In this document: piece after piece, positions 9,089-11,927 of the stretch
How positions within the stretch are numbered: the stretch's first letter is position 1
How the letters are laid out: every line of letters starts with the position of its first letter
Source: Pirellulales bacterium
Lineage (GTDB): Bacteria; Planctomycetota; Planctomycetia; Pirellulales; JAICIG01
Assembly (NCBI GenBank): GCA_025924495.1
Contig: JAICIG010000241.1
Location: 1 to 11,927 of the forward strand
Direction: 5' to 3'
Length of the DNA: 11,927 nucleotides
Notes under the pieces: model-generated
What the model saw: only the letters and a program-made list of their open reading frames with translations
Told to the model about the DNA's origin: nothing
The model's database searches: none
Made by a program: the position numbers and the translations under genes

Positions 9089-9117
9089 ATCTTACACGAG
9101 ACAATGGGGATCGGCAA
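9089..9117 (-). promoter_or_regulatory. Candidate sigma70-type promoter for the propeller/MoxR operon
   Basis: On the minus strand TTGCCG (9117-9112) is followed after exactly 17 bases by TAAGAT (9094-9089). Each hexamer matches the bacterial housekeeping consensus at four or five of six positions. Transcription would begin near 9082 and leave about 200 nt of leader before the start codon at 8881. The call rests on motif match alone, and planctomycete promoters are often less consensus-like. Confidence 0.4.
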
Positions 9118-9268
9118 GAAAGTCTGGCGGCAGCGATTGTCGGCGCTTCCCCCATGAGATGACAAACCAGCTTCGAACCCAGAATTCACCTGAGGATTTG
9201 GCCGGAAATGGCGTTTCCGCCGGAACAGGTCGTACGTTCGACCTCCAAACGAGCGGAAAACGGCCGAA

Positions 9269-9319
9269 AAATGCGGTAAATCTCGCTCGCGTCTCGCAGT
9301 TTCGCTGGACAAATGCGGT
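9269..9319. repeat. Direct-repeat pair AAATGCGGT upstream of the HU-like gene
   Basis: AAATGCGGT occurs at 9269-9277 and again at 9311-9319, with starts 42 bp apart (about four helical turns). Both copies lie upstream of the candidate HU promoter at 9360-9387. The placement would suit an operator for a protein that binds two sites on one DNA face, but a nine-base pair of repeats could also arise by chance. Confidence 0.3.
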
Positions 9320-9359
9320 TTTAGGCGTATTTTTTCACAGGTTTCTGGGGTTTTGTGGG

Positions 9360-9387
9360 TTGCTTTTTCGATTCTGTCGATTTTAAT
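9360..9387 (+). promoter_or_regulatory. Candidate promoter of the HU-like gene
   Basis: TTGCTT (9360-9365) and TTTAAT (9382-9387) are separated by 16 bases; the -10 hexamer matches TATAAT at five of six positions. The surroundings are T-rich. Transcription would start near 9394, leaving a leader of about 64 nt that contains the strong GGAGGG ribosome binding site. This is motif-based only. Confidence 0.45.
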
Positions 9388-9441
9388 CATCGCGTCCATA
9401 ACTTCGGACGGATATACGTTTCACTTTCTCTAAACCCGCAG

Positions 9442-9453
9442 GGAGGGTAAGGA
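9442..9453 (+). promoter_or_regulatory. Ribosome binding site of the HU-like gene
   Basis: GGAGGG (9442-9447) lies ten bases before the ATG at 9458, and AAGGA (9449-9453) lies four bases before it. The purine-rich double motif indicates efficient translation, as expected for an abundant nucleoid protein, and fixes the start codon. Confidence 0.8.
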
Positions 9454-9457
9454 CACT

Positions 9458-9799
9458 ATGGCGAAAGCCGCAGCAGCTTCAGCGAAGAAAGCCAAGGCTC
9501 CCACCAAGAGCGAAGTTCTCAACAACATTGCCAGCGCCACCGATTTGTCGAGGAAGGAAGTGGCCGCCGTCCTCGACGCGTTGGCTGCCGAGATCAAGAA
9601 GGCCGTCAGCGGCCGAGGTCCCGGCGTGTTCACCATTCCGGGCCTGGTCAAGATTGCCCGCAAGCAGGTTCCGGCCCGTCCCGCACAGAAGAACGTGCCG
9701 AATCCGTTCAAGCCGGGCGAATTCATGGATCGCCCCGCCAAGCCGGCTTCGAAGAAAATCAAGGTTCTGCCGCTGAAGAACCTGAAGTCGATGGTCTAA
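9458..9799 (+). CDS. HU/IHF-like nucleoid DNA-binding protein
   Basis: 113 aa, slightly longer than classical HU (about 90). It opens with an Ala/Lys-rich stretch (2-17), followed by the HU dimerisation helices: TKSEVLNNIASATDLSRKEV (16-35) and VLDALAAEIKKAV (38-50). The beta core is GVFTIPGLVKIARKQVP (56-72). In classical HU the arm carries an RNPxTG motif; here the equivalent stretch reads NPFKPGEF (82-89), and the C-terminus is KIKVLPLKNLKSMV (100-113) instead of the usual helix. The family assignment is secure, and this altered arm resembles a planctomycete-type subgroup. It should bind and bend DNA as a dimer. It stands alone, with its own candidate promoter, a strong ribosome binding site and an intrinsic terminator, and is convergent with the SGNH hydrolase gene. 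Confidence 0.94.
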   Translation: MAKAAAASAKKAKAPTKSEVLNNIASATDLSRKEVAAVLDALAAEIKKAVSGRGPGVFTIPGLVKIARKQVPARPAQKNVPNPFKPGEFMDRPAKPASKKIKVLPLKNLKSMV

Positions 9800-9830
9800 A
9801 GCGATCAGGCCACGTCGATTGCTTATTCCC

Positions 9831-9871
9831 AGCCCGGTGCGCCAACTGATTGGCGCGCCGGGCTTTTTTTT
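9831..9871 (+). terminator. Strong intrinsic terminator of the HU-like gene
   Basis: AGCCCGGTGCGCCAA (9831-9845) pairs with TTGGCGCGCCGGGCT (9850-9864) in a 15-bp stem with a single G-U pair and a CTGA tetraloop, followed by eight T residues (9864-9871). It lies 31 bp after the HU-like stop codon. There is no U-run on the other strand, so it acts in the plus direction only as a classical intrinsic terminator. Confidence 0.96.
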
Positions 9872-9898
9872 CGCTGCCGCCGCGCCACTAGCATGCCA

Positions 9899-9918
9899 GG
9901 CAACGCGGATCGCTTGCC
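9899..9918 (-). other. Hairpin just after the SGNH hydrolase stop
   Basis: On the minus strand GGCAAGCG-ATC-CGCGTTGCC can fold with GGCAA/TTGCC and GCG/CGC pairs, one bulged G and a three-base loop, starting a single base after the TAG stop. No U-tract follows, so it does not qualify as an intrinsic terminator. It could protect the mRNA 3' end or be incidental. Confidence 0.3.
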
Positions 9919-9919
9919 G

Positions 9920-11194
9920 CTACTTCGCTGCGAGGGGGACGATTCGCACCCTCACGTCGCGAGGCTGACACGCCTTACGCAGTTCTGCCGTTTGCGCTGC
10001 AAAGGCGGTTGCTTCCGCCTCGCTGGGCTGACCATCGGCCCCGGCGGCGATCGCTTTGCGCCAGGCAGAGTAAATGGCCCCATTGCGTGCGGCGAGTCGC
10101 TTGAGGACGTCGCGAGCTTGCGCGACCGTCGGGAATTCCGGATAGCGATTCAGATCGAGCCCAGCGGCCAGTTCGTCGTGCGACGCCTCGCCGACTTTTT
10201 TGCCATCGGCAGTCAATTGGTAGCGGCCGGGCGCCAGGCCGGCCACAACCAGGCGATAGCGATTCAGCCGTTCGCTGATGCGTTCCAGTTCAATCGACTT
10301 GCGGTCCCACTGCGGATCCACCGGTAGCGGCAACGTGCTGCGCCAGGCGAATTCGATCGACCCTGCGTCGCGTTTCAGCTCTCGCACTTCGCCTAAGCGG
10401 ACCTGCAAGCTCTTGGCATCGATCGCCGCTTCGGCCGCGACGGCGGGCGCCTGCCAGGCCAAGAGCAGCGTCTGAGCCATCAGCCAATGCCCTGTCGCGT
10501 CGGGATGAATCGCATCGGGCGACACGGAAAAGCTGACTAGGTTTTCGCGCCGCTTGAGCACGTGTGCGCCGATTGCCGCATGATCGTCGGCGACAAGGAC
10601 GTTGGGCTGATGCAGTGTCGTCAGCCAGTCGCTATAGCGCCGGAGCGTGTCGTCGTAGCCGATGTATGCGAATTTGTAGCCGAAGCTTTTGGCCATCGGA
10701 TCGAGCACGGTGCGCCGGTAGGGATCGTACGGCGGCGGAGTGAGGATCGTGAGCTTCTTCGCCCGTGCTTCATCTCGCACCCGGTCGATCAGCTTCTGCA
10801 CGCCGGCCTGGTATTTGGCGAATCGCTCTTCATCGAACGGGTGGTAGTTGCCGTCGTTCATGCCAAAACAGGCCACGACCACGTCCGGTTTCCAGGCGGC
10901 TACATCGCGCGCGAAGCGCGGATGAGCGTCGGGCCGCCGCGGATCGTGATCCGGCTCGCTTGTGCCCGAGACCGTCTCGCTGCTGATGCCGTGATTGATC
11001 ACCCGAAACTGTTTCTCGGGGAAGCGAGTCAGCAAGAAAGCCTCGACGTAGTTCACGTACTGCCCGTTTTGCGTGATGCTGTCGCCGAAGAAGACGATCG
11101 TCTCGCCCCCGTTTAAATAAAACGGCTCCTCCCCATTCGCCTGCCCCAACAAGGCAAGCGCAACAATCGCCGCCCAACCACTCGCCAGCTTCAT
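9920..11194 (-). CDS. Secreted SGNH/GDSL-family hydrolase with C-terminal extension
   Basis: 424 aa. An N-terminal signal peptide (hydrophobic about 6-18, likely cut near ANG at 19-21) supports the ATG at 11194 and export. SGNH blocks are visible: GDSIT (37-41, nucleophile Ser39), NHGISSETVSG (67-77, oxyanion Gly69), GMND (111-114, Asn113) and DAIHP (227-231, Asp227 and His230). The catalytic set is therefore complete. The SGNH fold should end near residue 250; a further region of about 170 residues contains a beta-like stretch (about 262-345) and a helical end. The family includes esterases and carbohydrate deacetylases, but the substrate cannot be read from the sequence. The gene follows the alpha/beta hydrolase gene by 61 bp on the same strand and converges on the HU-like gene. 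Confidence 0.92.
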   Translation of the reverse strand: MKLASGWAAIVALALLGQANGEEPFYLNGGETIVFFGDSITQNGQYVNYVEAFLLTRFPEKQFRVINHGISSETVSGTSEPDHDPRRPDAHPRFARDVAAWKPDVVVACFGMNDGNYHPFDEERFAKYQAGVQKLIDRVRDEARAKKLTILTPPPYDPYRRTVLDPMAKSFGYKFAYIGYDDTLRRYSDWLTTLHQPNVLVADDHAAIGAHVLKRRENLVSFSVSPDAIHPDATGHWLMAQTLLLAWQAPAVAAEAAIDAKSLQVRLGEVRELKRDAGSIEFAWRSTLPLPVDPQWDRKSIELERISERLNRYRLVVAGLAPGRYQLTADGKKVGEASHDELAAGLDLNRYPEFPTVAQARDVLKRLAARNGAIYSAWRKAIAAGADGQPSEAEATAFAAQTAELRKACQPRDVRVRIVPLAAK

Positions 11195-11221
11195 CTGATA
11201 ACCTGTTTTTTCACGAGCTCC

Positions 11222-11256
11222 TGACGCCTGAATCCCGACGCCTGACGCCTGACGCC
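11222..11256. repeat. Five-unit 7-bp tandem repeat (TGACGCC)
   Basis: Five consecutive 7-bp units in perfect register: TGACGCC, TGAATCC, CGACGCC, TGACGCC, TGACGCC. It fills more than half of the 61-bp gap between the two hydrolase genes. On the minus strand it begins at the last base of the TAG stop codon of the alpha/beta hydrolase and ends about 27 bp before the SGNH start. A weaker relative lies at 2979-2992. The unit length is not a multiple of three and the tract contains no usable ribosome binding site at start-codon distance. Confidence 0.85.
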
Positions 11257-11927
11257 TACTCGCCCAGCAGCCCGCGGCCTTTCATCCAATCCGCCAGTCG
11301 GGCCGACCAGGTCGACAAGATCGGATCTTTCGCTGCCAGCCCGACGCCATGCGGTCCTTTTTCGTAGATATGCAACTCGGCGGGAATCTTGTGCTTCTTC
11401 AGAGCCAGGTAGAAGAGCGCGCTGTTTTCCGGACGCACGCCCGTGTCGGCATCGGTGTGGAACAAAAACGTCGGGGGCGTCTGATCGGTTACCTGCGTGT
11501 CATTGGAAAGGCTTTCGACCAACTTCGCGTCGGCGTCTTTGCCCAGCAGGTTGTTGCGCGAACCGACGTGGGCATACTCGCTGTTCAGCGAAATCACCGG
11601 ATAGCAGAGGATCAAGAAGTCGGGACGGCAGCTGACGCGATCGATCGGATCTTTCGCTTGGGGATTGCCGGCGTCGAAATGGGTTCCGGCGGTCGAAGCC
11701 AGATGGCCCCCGGCCGAAAAGCCCATGATGCCGATTCGATTCGGATTGAGCTTCCACTCCGCCGCGCGAGTGCGGACAAGGCGAATCGCCCGTTGCGCGT
11801 CGTTCAGTGGCGCCGGGTGCTTGTAACGAGGAGCGATGCGGTATTTCAGCACGAACGCCGTCACGCCGAGCGACTTGAAGAATTCGCCCAGATCGTGCCC
11901 TTCGTGGCCGACCGCCAGATGGCCGTA
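11256..11927 (-). CDS. Alpha/beta hydrolase, acetyl-esterase/lipase type (5' part beyond right edge)
   Basis: The frame is open from base 11927 to the TAG at 11258-11256, giving the last 223 residues. An in-frame GTG at 11864 is not the start: the 21 codons before it read YGHLAVGHEGHDLGEFF, the family's conserved region after the oxyanion loop. Numbering from the edge, the nucleophile elbow is GFSAGG (69-74, Ser71), the acid is probably Asp161 in HTDADTGV (157-164), and the histidine is His193 in GPHGVG (191-196), so the triad is complete. This resembles BD-FAE-like and xylan acetyl-esterase-like enzymes, often exported; the signal peptide, if any, is outside the window. The neighbouring exported SGNH hydrolase suggests joint deacylation of a carbohydrate, which is inference. 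Confidence 0.92.
   Translation of the reverse strand, partial: YGHLAVGHEGHDLGEFFKSLGVTAFVLKYRIAPRYKHPAPLNDAQRAIRLVRTRAAEWKLNPNRIGIMGFSAGGHLASTAGTHFDAGNPQAKDPIDRVSCRPDFLILCYPVISLNSEYAHVGSRNNLLGKDADAKLVESLSNDTQVTDQTPPTFLFHTDADTGVRPENSALFYLALKKHKIPAELHIYEKGPHGVGLAAKDPILSTWSARLADWMKGRGLLGE

Larger units (their letters stand above)
8882..9457. other. 576-bp divergent intergenic region
   Basis: This stretch separates the minus-strand propeller operon from the plus-strand HU-like gene. Open frames cross it on both strands, but they lack family motifs and their translations are Arg/Ser/Pro-rich and shadow-like, so no gene is called. It is more A+T-rich than the flanking genes, most clearly at 9300-9420. 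It contains one candidate promoter for each direction, a direct-repeat pair AAATGCGGT, and a small inverted repeat CGGAAA-N5-TTTCCG near 9203-9219. The propeller mRNA would have a leader of about 200 nt if the candidate promoter is right. Confidence 0.7.

Noticed and set aside
9200..9222. Inverted repeat CGGAAA-N5-TTTCCG in the intergenic region
   Set aside because: A six-base stem that does not extend and has no T-tract or second copy is too weak to call an operator or terminator.
8878..9399. Open frames of about 170 codons on both strands across the divergent intergenic region
   Set aside because: Neither shows a recognisable domain, and the two frames overlap each other almost completely. 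The minus-strand one would also overlap the propeller gene's start. The candidate promoters and repeats in the region fit non-coding DNA better.
11862..11864. GTG as the start of the alpha/beta hydrolase
   Set aside because: The same frame continues to the window edge with conserved family residues (YGHLAVGHEGHDLGEFF), so the gene is truncated by the edge and this codon is internal.

Overview
The window looks like chromosomal DNA of a planctomycete (Planctomycetota, most likely order Pirellulales). The grounds are G+C-rich coding sequence, a very large secreted PQQ-like propeller protein next to a MoxR / DUF58 / BatA-like set, an HU-like protein with the Ala/Lys-rich start and altered arm seen in this phylum, and adjacent secreted SGNH and alpha/beta hydrolases. 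The order-level placement is inference from protein style, not a database result. No RNA genes, CRISPR arrays, insertion sequences or phage genes were seen.

Left region (1-8881), all on the minus strand, read right to left: a 1596-aa exported protein with two predicted PQQ-like beta-propellers joined by a helical solenoid; a 341-aa exported prenyltransferase/squalene-oxidase-repeat (alpha/alpha toroid) protein; a MoxR-family AAA+ ATPase; a DUF58 protein with a von Willebrand A (VWA) metal site, overlapping the MoxR gene by 32 bp; and a membrane-anchored BatA-like VWA protein cut by the left edge. Gaps are 70, 103, -32 and 30 bp, so this is probably one operon. A candidate promoter lies about 210 bp upstream of the first gene. 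MoxR ATPases with VWA partners generally act as chaperone-like complexes; the likely reading is a cytoplasmic/inner-membrane machine serving the two exported partners, but the sequence does not show the substrate.

Middle region (8882-9871): a 576-bp divergent intergenic region with candidate promoters for both sides, then an HU/IHF-like nucleoid protein gene on the plus strand ending in a very clear intrinsic terminator.

Right region (9920-11927), minus strand: an exported SGNH/GDSL hydrolase and, upstream of it, an alpha/beta hydrolase of the acetyl-esterase/lipase type cut by the right edge. They probably form an esterase pair, perhaps acting on acylated polysaccharide.

Two intergenic gaps (after the toroid gene and after the alpha/beta hydrolase gene) carry versions of the same 7-bp tandem repeat, each starting at or within a few bases of the upstream stop codon. 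This is the oddest DNA-level feature here. The long open frames antisense to the large genes are G+C-driven shadows and are left out.
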